A DNA stretch of 64,000 bases from Lantana camara (Eukaryota; Streptophyta; Magnoliopsida; Lamiales; Verbenaceae). Shown here one piece after another: positions 48,073 to 58,785 of the stretch; position 1 is the first letter of the stretch; each line of letters starts with the position of its first letter. The position numbers and the translations under genes are program-made. Where the stretch lies: assembly GCA_037501455.1 (NCBI GenBank), contig CM074858.1, positions 77,970,501 through 78,034,500 of the forward strand, in the 5' to 3' direction. The notes under the pieces were generated by a model. The model was not told the origin of the DNA. It was given only the letters and a program-made list of their open reading frames with translations, and made no database searches.

Positions 48073-49064
48073 GGGTGCAAGTTCAACAAATAAAACCTTA
48101 AATAATGAAATAAAATGCAACCAGCATAAGTATTAACACCCAATATTCTAGAAAATGGAACAATGCACCAACTAATCCCTTTTTCACTTGCTTTCTATTA
48201 GTAACAATGAAACTGCAGAAATGTGTACACACAAAAACTTGAACAATTTTAAGATTTGTCTAACTCACCAAACCCGCAGCAGATTAATCGGATAAAAAGA
48301 AGAGTTTAAAGGGAAGCCATTCCTAGAAGCAGACGGTAACCCCGAAGCAAACCCAGCCAGAATTGACACTCCAGAGGCAATCAATGGCTGTCGGTAAAGC
48401 TACTGCAGAGTCGATCATTTCAATATTTCGCTGAAAGACAAATGAGAAAAAAAAACTGAAAAAGGGAAGAAGATAATGTACAAGTTTTGGAGATGAAAGA
48501 TTAGAAAATTAACGGCCGGAGACGAGGTCGGCAGTGACGGCGCATTATCTTTCATCTGATGGAGGCGACGGCGGAGCAAGACTGACGGAGGTCAGCAGCG
48601 GCGGCGCATAACTCTTTCACAGAGAAATGGAAAGGAAATTAGGCTAACTGTGGATCTGCGAGTGAAATGAGCCGACCTCGAAGCAAGGCTGACGGGAGGC
48701 GACGGCGGGGCAACGCGGACGGAGGTCAGCAGCGGGCGGCGCGCAACTCTTTCAGCGGGAAATGGAAATAAGGCTAAGTGTGGATCTGGGAGTGAAATCA
48801 GATTTTGCCCTACCTTATTTAGTACTACTACACTTTCAATAGATTATTTAAAAGACATTTTCACTTTGCACCAACAATTCACGCAGGCTGACTGGTACAA
48901 AAGACCCACTAAGTCTCATGGGATCAAGGGTTCGAAACCCAGCCTCAGATCATTAATGCTTTTTAACAACTATTTACAATTTTTCATATTTTTTTCGCAT
49001 TTAATCTAAAATTATATTATACAATTTTTATTTTAATTCGTATTTTTAAAATTTATATATTAAA

Positions 49065-49432
49065 AATACCGATGGAATTACCCTCGGTATTCCGTCGGAA
49101 TTGTTTTATATTAATTTAAAATTTTACATTTTAATTATCTGACGGTATTCCGACGGATAACCTGTCGGAATTATTCAACTTTTTTTTTTCATATTTTACA
49201 TTTAAAAAAAACGACGGGATATCCCTCGTATTACCGTCGGAATTATTTTATATTATTATAAAACTTTGTATTTTAAATAATACGAGGGAATTCCGACGGG
49301 AATTCCCTCGGAATTATTTTTTTTTTTTAATTTTTTTTTTAAATATCCGTCGGAATCCCGTCGGAATTCCCTCGGGAATTCCGAGGGAATTCCGACGGCC
49401 ATGTTCCCTCGGAAATTTTCGTCGGAATATGC
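49065..49432. repeat. CACTA right subterminal repeats
   Basis: Irregularly spaced CCGACGG/CCGTCGG/CCCTCGG words in both orientations between AT-rich spacers, ending at the right terminal repeat. Unlike the left side there is no fixed period. Confidence 0.85.
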
Positions 49433-49451
49433 AGGATTTCTTGTAGTGTGT

Positions 49452-51394
49452 ATTTGGATTTCTTGGATTGGTTTTTCTTTTTGAACGAAAACACAAAACG
49501 GAAAAACCTGGATTACGAACACGCGAAACCCCGCGAGCGAAGGCATCGTGCGCGCGGGCCTCACACGCCACCACCCGCCTGTCCTAGGCGAGCGCATGGG
49601 CATCCCGCCCAGCCGCTCCCGCAACCGTGTGGGAGGCCTTCCGGCGCGCCCGCCCAGCAACGCCCGCACATGGCCGGGAGGGCCGCGCTTAGCAGCGAGC
49701 GTATTCGCACGGCCTTGGCCGTGCGCTGTGCGCGACTGCTACGCGCACGACCCTCTTCGCGTACGGGCCCCGTTTTCTCGTAATCCGTTTTCGTATTTCG
49801 TGCAATCCAGTCCCAATTTTAATTTTATTTTATTAAAAATTTATTTTATTAATATATATTTTAATAGAGCTTTAAATTGGGATTTTTGAGGAATAGAAAC
49901 GGTTTATATTTTGGGAAAATATATCTTTAATAAAATTATTAATTTCCATAAATTAATTGCAATTTTATTCGTTTTATTAAAAGCTTTTATAATTAAGACT
50001 CGCATCAAGTGATGTTTTAAGTCATTAGGACTTGAAATGAGAATTTTAATTTATTGGCTAAATTTAAATTCTCGCAAGTTGCATGTTAGGTGATCATGGG
50101 TTTAGACTTATGTATGGTTTTAATTTATGCACATGGATGGTTTAAATTGGGGTTGGAGCCCTATAGTTGTGTTTTTTCAATTGAGGTTGGAGCCTCACTT
50201 ATGTGCGTACTGTTATGTGATTTATTTTGTGGCTTTCCATATTACTGTTTTGGGGTCGGGGTAAGCCCCGTGTATTTGTCTAAGGCCAATATGATGATTG
50301 AGCCTTATTACTTTTCAATACTTTTTCATTTTTGAGAGTAGAATAGGTGGTGAGGTTTTATTTTCATTTTGGAGAAAATGCACCCATGGAGTAAGATGGA
50401 CCACATTCAAGTAACAAGGAGGCCATAAGTGAAGACCCCTCAAAATGTTAGGGAGGGGAATCTCAATTGTAAAATGTAATAGAGATAGGGCTCGTATTTT
50501 GTTACCGTTCTCCCTTATGTGATTTAAACTGTTTATGTGGCATGTATGTTGGAACTAGTGATTGTGGAGTGGCTCCCACATATCATGCATAAGATAGGTA
50601 GAACCCATGATCATCTCATGTTAGTATCATGCTAGGACATGTTATCTGTTTATGTGCTTGTTTGAAATGCATTTAAGTTGTACTTGCATTAATCAAGACT
50701 AATAAAATTGGATAACATATATGTTGGTGAGGTCGAACCGGAGAACTCTCCGGTTGATTCGAAAAATTCCCTTTAAATATTAAGCTAATTTCGAACAATA
50801 GGTGTTTAATTTGAGATGCAAATTTTGAATTAAATACCTAGCATTCCATCAATGGGTTTTAAGTTTAGTAAGTGAAACTAGTTATTGTCCACGAGTCGTG
50901 GGATAGCTAGTGGAGCTTATTAGTTCTTAGTTACCTAATTGATCATTTTAAATGATCAATATTTCGTTATCAATTTTGGAAAGGGCGATGTCCGCGAGTC
51001 GTGGATCGTTCGAACTAAGTTTTGATCATGATCTTATGATTGATGGGTCTAGCTTAACGCCTAAGTAAAACTGGATGTCGCACGACTCGTGGGTCCATAT
51101 TGAAAGAAAGGTGATGCAAAAACAATTACTAAGAGTTCTAAAGGTGTTAGAATTGTTAAGTTGTACCTACCTAGGGTTTTACTTAGAATGTCCGCGAGTC
51201 GTGGATTCGAGGTAAAATGCCTAGGATCTTAGTACCCATTGGGAAACGTGTTCCTCTTAGATCTTTGAAAAACAGTGGGAGCTACATTAGATTAAAGACC
51301 TTATGTTTTGTATATCGTTATAATTCAGCATGCTCACTAGTTCTCTGTCTTACCATTTAGGTCGTAGATTTTGTGATTCTCTACGTGTTTTGAA
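49452..51394 (+). other. Copia untranslated leader, continued
   Basis: No gene. A GC-rich patch at 49500-49780 gives long but unsupported open frames. A perfect hairpin AACCGGAGAACTCTCCGGTT lies at 50736-50755. The near-palindrome CCACGAGTCGTGG recurs at 50889-50901, 50992-51004, 51080-51092 and 51192-51204. In retroelements this zone holds packaging and dimerisation signals; the assignment here is inference. Confidence 0.6.
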
Positions 51395-52240
51395 ATGGCA
51401 ACCAAAAACCCTCTTATATCGATCCTCGAGTCAAACAAGTTGACTGGTCCCAACTATTCTGATTGGCTGAGGAATCTGAAAATCATTTTAGATTCTGAGA
51501 AGAGAAATTATGTTCTTTTCGAAGGGGAGCCTAGTCCCGAACGGGACGCTCCCACTCGGGCTGAGCGGGATGCGATCCAAAAGTGGAAGGATGATAATCT
51601 CCAAGCCCGTTGCCTTATGTTGGCTAACATGTATCCGGACTTGCAAAGGCAACATGAGGCTATGGAATTTGCTTGGGAGATTTACGACCACTTAGAGCAA
51701 CTTTACCACCCTCATGAACGTGTTACAAGGTATAACACTTCAAAGGAATTGTTCCACTTGAGAATGAGGGAAGGTTCAAGTGTTCATGAATATGGACTCA
51801 AGTTTCTCGCCCTTAATGAGAAACTTGCTTCCGTGGACATGCCACTGAAAGATGAGCTTTCAGTGGACTTGTTGCTAGCCTCGCTGCCACTATCATTCAA
51901 CCCATTTGTCCTTAACTTCAATATGAATCATGTTGGTGCTACTGTAGCTGAGCTGATTAGTCAGCTTGTGACTGCTGAAAGCACGGTCAAGAAGGACAAT
52001 AAGGTTCTGATGGTGAATGCTCCATCTTCCTCTTCCGGTCCTTCTAAAGTTAAGGGCAAGAAAGCCCATAAGAAGAAGAAGAAACCCCTTAGGCCCACTG
52101 GTAGCGTTTCGAAGGGGAAGGCCTAAAAGAAGAAGCGTGATCAGAAAGAGGATGTTTGCTTCCATTGTGGCAAAGCGGGACATTGGAGGAGAAACTGCCC
52201 AGAGTACAAGGCTACTCTAAAGAAAGGTATGTTTCTCATT
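51395..52240 (+). pseudogene. Copia gag with internal stop
   Basis: It starts MATKNPLISILE at 51395. The N-terminal domain reads LTGPNYSDWLRNLKI (plant Copia Gag signature), followed by an EIYDHLEQLY segment and a SVHEYGLKFLALNEKL helix. The frame stops at TAA 52124 after a Lys-rich tail. The same frame then reads a zinc knuckle CFHCGKAGHWRRNC (about 52154-52195) before another TAA at 52241. Both stops look like single-base changes. Confidence 0.88.
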
Positions 52241-52243
52241 TAA

Positions 52244-53884
52244 ATGAATCTTTCTATTAATTCTAGTTCTTGGGTACTTGATACTGGTTGTGGAAATCAT
52301 ATCTGTAATGATGTGCAGATTCTAAGTGAAGTCCAACAACTCAAAGAAGGAGAATGTGTCTTGAAGATCGACGATGGCTCAAATGTTGAAGCTCGAGCTT
52401 TAGGCACAATTAGTTTAGATTTAGGTAGTTTTGAGTTAGTCTTAAATAAAGTCCTTTATGTACCGAGTATTATTCGTAATATAATTTCAGTTCCAATTTT
52501 AGATTGTGAAGGTTATGAAACTTATATTAAGAATGGTAAATACTTTATCAAACGGAACAACTCTTCAGTTCACATCGATACTCTAAGTAATGGACTTTAT
52601 CTAACTCAGAATATCAATATTATGAATATACAACGAGAAATGAAACGTAAGAGAGATGACAAAGTTTCAGCTCACTTATGGCACGCTTCATTAGGACACA
52701 TTTCCAAGAACAGAATTAGCAAGATAAACACTTTAGGATCATTCTCTGAAAATGATCTGAAGGAGTTAACTTCTTGCGAGTCCTGTCTCAAAGGAAAGAT
52801 GTCCAAAGTTCCTTTTAAAGGAACTGTAGAACGTGCCATTAAGGTCTTGGATTTGATCCATTCTGATGTTTGTGGACCGCTTAGTGTAAGCACTAGAAAC
52901 AATCACCAGTATTTCATAACCTTTACTGACGACTTTAGTCGATATGGTTCTGTATACTTAATGAAGTATAAATATGAAGCTTTTGAGAAATTCCTAGAAT
53001 TTCAAAAGGAGGTTGAAAACCAAACTGGTTACAAGATCAAAGCACTTTGATCTGATTGAGGAGGCGAGTATCTTAGTGAAGAATTCCTTAATCATCTCAA
53101 AGATAATGGGATTATCTCTCAGTGGACACCTCCGGGAACTCCTCAACTCAATGGAGTTTCTGAGAGAAGGAATCGAACTCTACTTGATATGGTTCGTTCC
53201 ATGATGAGTTTCACTGACTTACCACCTTCTTTCTGAGGTTAAGCCCTAGAAAGTGCAGCAAAGATTTTGAATCTAGTTCCCTCTAAGTCAGTCCCTAAAA
53301 CGCCCTATAAAATGTGGCATGGTAAAATCCTTAGTTATTCTTACTTAAGAATTTGGGGTTGTCCTGGTTACATGAAGAGGACAATGGGAGATCAGTTAGA
53401 ATCTCGTTCTAATTTATGCTACTTTGTAGGTTATCCTAAGGAATCCATAGGATACTACTTCTATGATCAATCTGAGCAAAAGATGTTTGTTTCCAGAACT
53501 GCCACTTTTCTGGACGAACCGTTCCTTAAAGAAAAGAAAGGCAAGATCATAGAATTAGAGGAAGTAAAAAGTGACCCCACACGACCCACTGAAGAAACGT
53601 CCCCTTCTGACCAACCGCAACCAATCATGAATTTCGATACACACGCAAATACTCCTCTAAGGCATTGTGAACGCACTCCTAGACAACCGGAGAGATGGTA
53701 TGGATTCTTCCATGAGATCTCTCAAAAGGATAATGATCCTTTAACATATGAGGAGGCACTTTCAGATTCTGACTCTGAACAGTGGATAGAAGCCATGAAA
53801 TCCAAAATGGATTCCATGAACTCCAACCAAGTTTGGACCTTTGTAGATTTGCCTAATGGGGTCAAACCCATAGGTTGCAAATGA
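52244..53884 (+). pseudogene. Copia protease and integrase
   Basis: In frame with gag. Protease: SWVLDTGCGNHICND (catalytic D-T-G). GAG-pre-integrase/zinc finger: LWHASLGHIS with CESCLKG. Integrase core: Asp in SDVCGPLSV, SD-stop-GGEYL and the Glu of NGVSERRNRTL. Stops in frame at 53048, 53057, 53234, 53240 and 53882. No frameshifts. The C-terminal part has the GCPGYMKR and YFVGYP segments typical of Copia integrase. Confidence 0.9.
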
Positions 53885-54620
53885 GTCTTCAAGAGAAAGC
53901 TTGGAGTTGATGGAAGCATTGCAGCCTATAAGGCAAAACTGGTTGCAAAAGGATTCACTCAAAGACCCGGCGTGGACTTTGATGAAACCTTTTCGCGAGT
54001 TGCAATGCAAAAGTCTATTCGGATCATACTTGCCATTGCTGCATATTATAACTATGAGATATGTCAAATGGATGTGAAAACTGCCTTTCTCAATGGAGAC
54101 ATTGATAAAGACATTTATATGGAGCAACCCATAGATTTCACATTCAGTGGCGGTGCACAAAAGGTTTGCAAACTCCAAAGATCAATCTATGGATTGAAAT
54201 AGGCTTCTACGAATTGGAACATTCGATTTGATGAATCAGTCAAAGCGTTTGGCTTCATTCAAATTTCGAATGAATCATGTGTGTACAGAAAGGAATTGGA
54301 GACCTCAGTGCAATTCTTAGTACTTTATGTTGATAACATCCTTCTTATTGGGAATTCGAAGGATAACATGAAAGTAACTAAGTTATGGTTATCGAACCAA
54401 TTCGAGATGAAAGATCTGGATGATGCGTCCTATATCCTTGGAATTAAAATCTATCGAGATAGATCTAGAAGGTTAATAGGACTATCACAGTCGATGTACA
54501 TTGACAAAATATTGAAGAGATTCAATATGGAGTCAGCAAAGGTTAAGAACCTTCCTATGAGTGAAGGAACATCTATCTCTATGAAGATGTGTCCTAAGAC
54601 TATCCTGGAGAAGGAAAGAA
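53885..54620 (+). pseudogene. Copia reverse transcriptase, interrupted
   Basis: In frame with integrase: FKRKLGVDG, AKGFTQRPGVDFDETFSRVA, QMDVKTAFLNG, then a TAG after IYGLK (54200), and FLVLYVDNILLIGN. The catalytic YVDD reads YVDN, a one-base G-to-A change that would abolish polymerisation. The sequence stops at 54620, before RNase H, where the TRIM begins. Confidence 0.9.
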
Positions 54621-55135
54621 TGTAACAGCCCGAAAACCGAAAACCCGCCTGTCGATATTGTCCGCTTTGGGCAATCCGGTATAACCCGGCCTTCCCTCAC
54701 GGCTTTGTTTCTCACGGTGGAATTTAACCCCGAAGGCGCCCACCCAAGAAAAGGCCTCAACAGGGAAGAGGTATCCACCCCCTTATAAGGAAGGCTTCGT
54801 TCTCCTCTTCTTCCGATGTGGGAAGAGCACTTTGAGCTTTACAGTCCACCCCCCCATAAGGGCCCAGCGTCCTCGCTGGCACACCGGACCGGGTCCCAGC
54901 TTTGATACCATTTGTAACAGCCTGAAAACCGAAAACCCGCCTGTCGATATTGTCCGCTTTGGGCAAGCCGGTATAACCCGGCCTTCTCTCACGGCTTTGT
55001 TTCTCCCGATGGAATTTAAGCCCGAAGGCGCCCACCCAAGAAAAGGCCTCAACAGGGAAGAGGTATCCACCCCCTTATAAGGAAAGCTTCGTTCTCCTCT
55101 TCTTCCATTGTGGGAAGAGCACTTTGAGCTTTACA
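54621..55135 (-). mobile_element. TRIM (miniature LTR retrotransposon)
   Basis: 515 bp: two 223-bp LTRs (54621-54843 and 54913-55135) that differ by about a dozen bases, around a 69-bp core. The core carries, on the minus strand, a tRNA-Met-like primer site TGGTATCAAAG next to the right LTR and a purine tract ATGGGGGGGTGGAC next to the left LTR, so transcription would be minus. The phrase GGCCCAGCGTCCTCGCTGGC in the core is familiar from widespread plant TRIM/SMART repeats. Flanks AAGAA and GTCTT do not match, so no target duplication. Confidence 0.85.
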
Positions 55136-55149
55136 GTCTTACTTAAGGA

Positions 55150-58100
55150 TGTAACACCCCAAACGGAGGATGCCACATCCCCCGCACTATGACCCAGACC
55201 CGGAGCATGAAATGAAAGTCCATGCCCGAATCCGAATCAGAGCGAACGGGAGACCAACTCACACACTAGGCTAGGCGGATCTAACTTGACCAAAACTCAG
55301 AGTGCGGAAGCAATTAAAACCAACAACAATAGATAGCGGAAGCAATTAAAACAAAACATGCAAAGCAGGTGACGGGTTCAACTAGCATAAATCCCTAGTC
55401 CCGAATATCAACATAAAGTAATAATCATCAAGTGCCACAAGGGGCCGAATGAGAGTGCCACGCCGGGCTACCGAATAGTAAAATATAATCTCAAGTCTAC
55501 AAGACAAAGCATAAGTAAAGTGTATGAAAAGACAAATGCAAATAGAAAGACTAGATCGACGAAGTGCAACTCAAAGGACTCACTTCCGCCTAGCAAACGC
55601 CAACAATCCTGCAACTAAAAGTGTAAAGGAGGGGTCATTGAACTTGACCGAGAGAGGGGGCTAACGCACACCCACAATAGATATATATAAGAAGCATAGC
55701 ACAGAATAAAAATGATGGACTCATAAACCGGGGATAGGTGTTACATACCAAAACGTTTTGAAAGAACCCGAATAAGATATAGATATAAATTTACAAACCA
55801 TTTTCCAGAAAGACTCTGTCCCGATTCATAATTCCATAACATAACATAATCAACTGCTACACTAATGATGGAGGGGATGTACAGTCCCCAAAACCATCTA
55901 TAATAACACCGTCTAAAATAGACTCGATCTCAAGAGGGTAGCGAACCCACAAGAGTCATCCCCGGATAAAACACCGAAGGCTCAAGATATCACGCCTCCC
56001 TCATCACCCTAAGGTCGCGCAATGATATCTCAAATGGAAACTAGCACAGTGGCTTATCCGACAACCCTATGCCGTACCGGTCTCCACTCGTACCAGCTCC
56101 TGGATCCACATACAGAACAGTACAGAATAGAACAGATACCATATATCATGGCTAACTCGCTACAGAATCATAACACCACTAAATTTTCCAAAATAGCTTA
56201 CATATGCCTCAAAAACTGGTTTTATATTTACACCCTTCCTACGCGATGGAACTTTAAGCCTCATGACCTCCATCCACACAGGACTCACACAAGATCATCA
56301 ACATATCATATTCAGCACATACATATCTATAATAGAGTATACTCGCATGCAAGGGTAGAAATCAACATGTAAAGGCCATAGGTCACGTAACTATACAAAA
56401 TCCTAAACCTCACCTCGTGAAAGTAGAGTCTGAGAGTGTGAAGGGCCAAACACTCTAAACCTCTGGCCCACCGGCACCACCAAACTCTGTGACAAGACAT
56501 ACAGAAGCCCACACTTAGACTCTATATGAACCAAACAAGACGCACGGCGTTGCTCAACATGATCGTGGTTATACATAAGTGTTCATGTTGTGCTTGGATA
56601 AGGTGTCATGGTTATTCAAGGCATATCAATGCTCAACAAAGATCGTATTTACAAGCAACCATCACGCAATTCCATATTCAAAGATGCAAGATCAATTTAG
56701 GAAGTCAATGTATTCACAAAATGCATATTAAATCATCCAACGTCACAGGGTTCAATTATAATATTAGAATTAAGCATCAAGTTCGTGTCGAGTTATAAAG
56801 TGCATAAGTAAGAGCAACTTGATCATATAAACATACAAAGTTGTTGTACGTAGATGGCATGCTTGATACAAATAAAGAGTGCATCTAATTCACTTAAGAT
56901 CATACTTTACAAATTCACAACATGTTTGGTATACAAGCTCAAGTCACATTCATAGTTTCATAAATATTACACTAACACCCCTTCATATCTAAACACATAG
57001 TATAAATTCATCACATCGGGATTGAAATTGTAAATCGAAATATTCATGCGTATCACAATCCATTCAATACATGTTTTCGTATACGATTGGAATACATCTC
57101 GATCAACAAACCAACAATAACCAATTTATTTGCACTTAAAATAATTAATTCAAATAATCACAATTACACAAAATAATTCGTAATAAATTGATTGAGTTTC
57201 CAATTAACGAACGGAAGGTGGCATTGAACTCACCACAACGAGACGAACATTCTGACCAGACGCCGCCGGAACGCCACCACTGCAGCTGCCAGAATTTGGC
57301 CGGGCCGCCGCCGAAGGTCGCCGGAAAAATCTCGAAAACTCACTCCTGAATGAAGTCTTCGTGCCCGTTCCGAATCCTCGATCAATTTCTGGAAATTCCA
57401 AGTCAATCTCCTCCAATTTCAGATCTACGAACACGAAAACCTTAAATCTTCAAACTCAAATTACCTCCAAACCGGTGAACCAAAATGCGATCCGTAAAAG
57501 CTATTGTCTTACCCATGACGAGCTCTTCGAAAGCCCTAACGTAGCTCGCCGGAAAAATCCTCGGAGCTAGCGGCTCCGTTGCACCACCACTTTGCCGCCG
57601 CGATCCACCGCCAAACCACAGAATCTGGAGTCACCTGATCACACGCCACTAGTTCTCGTCGTTCCGAACAACTTTCGTGAAGAGCCCGAGGCCAAAAGAT
57701 GGCTGGAAAAGGCCCCCGTTGGCCGCCGAAGTTTTTTCCGCCGCCCACGTCACCAGAACCACCACCTACGGCCAAGATCTGGTGAAATTGATGACGGAAA
57801 TGAAATCAGGGGGTCAAAAAACCTTGGAAACCATCAAGCCCCATCGAAAACCACCGCCGGAGGCGGCGGAATCGCGCCGCTATAGTAACCCGCGCCGCCG
57901 CCGCGAGCTTCAGGCGGCGCGTGCGGCTCCGTCGCTGGTCCGATGGCCTCGCTGCCGACATCAACCGATGCGTCGGGATGTCTACTTTCTGGGTCTCCGG
58001 CGCGTGTAACAAGGAGGTGGCTGGAAAACGCCGCGAAATGCCGGCGAAGTGGCGGCGGTCTGACAGCTCCGCCGCTGCTACTGAAATCCGGCCATAACTC

Positions 58101-58247
58101 CACCATCGTTCGTCCTTAGGCCTTGAATTTAGTACTCTTGCGTCGGTCTCGCCGAGATAATCGAAATGGACTATTCGTTTGTTGAATTCCATCGAGAAAC
58201 GATCGAGTTATGGGCTCGTAACCGAAGCCGTGCATAGTGACCCGCAG

Positions 58248-58278
<31 letters not shown>

Positions 58279-58749
58279 GATTGGGAGAAATGTGTCTTGT
58301 GCACAAGCTAAATGCAACCGGGTATCCTTATCGCTTAGCAAAGAGACATATCGCGTACAAATAATCGTAAATAAAATTGGTAAAGTTACGAATAAAGATT
58401 CAAGCTCCGAATTAATTTTACAAATTAAAATGAAATAGAGATTTACCAATTAGAGTTTAATTCAATTTAATTTTTAGAAACCTTTCGTACAATTTAACGA
58501 CACTTCGTAAACACATGATTGATAATTAATCTCAAGGAATTCAAGTAAACCGAAATTAAACAAGTTAAGTAACATGATGGATTTAAAATCAACTTAACCA
58601 TTAATTTTAGAATAATCCAAATGATCACATATTAAATTGGATTTATATTAAATCACATAATTCAAGAACTCTTAAATTAAACACACATAAGTGTAGAGAC
58701 TTACTTGTTGATGTCGTAAGGACGCCCTTCGAGAAAATGGGGCGTCACA
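55150..58749 (-). repeat. 3' LTR of element H
   Basis: TG..CA bounded; the minus strand begins TGTGACGCCCC at 58749. Donor-like TTGTG/GTGAGT at 57233, acceptor-like GTTGCAG ending 55609. Between 57230 and 58110 it is rich in CCGCCGG words that give open frames on both strands without protein character. A GA repeat lies at 58247-58273. It lacks a 62-bp segment present at 61834-61895 in the other LTR. No palindrome cluster. Confidence 0.88.
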
Positions 58750-58785
58750 ACCTTCCCCCCTTAAGAGAACCTGGTCCCCAGGTTC
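58750..58785 (-). other. Element H polypurine tract and hairpin
   Basis: On the minus strand TTAAGGGGGGAAGGT abuts the LTR. Beside it lies a perfect 8-bp hairpin (GAACCTGG/CCAGGTTC with 3-base loop, 58767-58785), equivalent to those at 8941, 23676 and 33894. Confidence 0.78.

Larger units (their letters stand above)
45133..49448. mobile_element. CACTA (En/Spm) DNA transposon, non-autonomous
   Basis: 4,316 bp inserted in the Copia leader. Ends are CACTACAAAAAAACCAGC and, in reverse, CACTACAAGAAATCCTGC (15 of 18 equal), with 3-bp target duplication TGT (45130-45132 and 49449-49451). Both subterminal regions are packed with CCGACGG/CCGTCGG words, as expected for the sites bound by the element's own proteins. 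No full transposase is present; only exon-like fragments on the minus strand. The element has accumulated internal duplications (46445-46544 with 46847-46946; 48563-48671 with about 48695-48801). Confidence 0.93.
42979..54620 (+). mobile_element. Ty1/Copia element with nested CACTA, 3' part not seen
   Basis: 5' LTR (42979-44922), tRNA-Met primer site (44925-44936), leader split by a CACTA element, and gag-pol from 51395. All coding pieces are in one frame. The sequence stops in RT at 54620 against a TRIM; RNase H and the 3' LTR are absent from the window. They may lie beyond 64000 if TRIM and element H are insertions. The long LTR (1.9 kb) and leader (about 2.1 kb without the CACTA) suggest a lineage such as Angela/Tork-like, but this is not settled. 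Confidence 0.88.

Noticed and set aside
49256..49889. Overlapping Pro/Arg/Ala-rich open frames on both strands
   Set aside because: Caused by a GC-rich patch of the Copia leader and the CACTA end; frames cross the CACTA boundary.
57204..58192. Long open frames on both strands, possible gene
   Set aside because: CCGCCGG-rich LTR sequence of element H, repeated at 63241 on; both-strand openness reflects composition.
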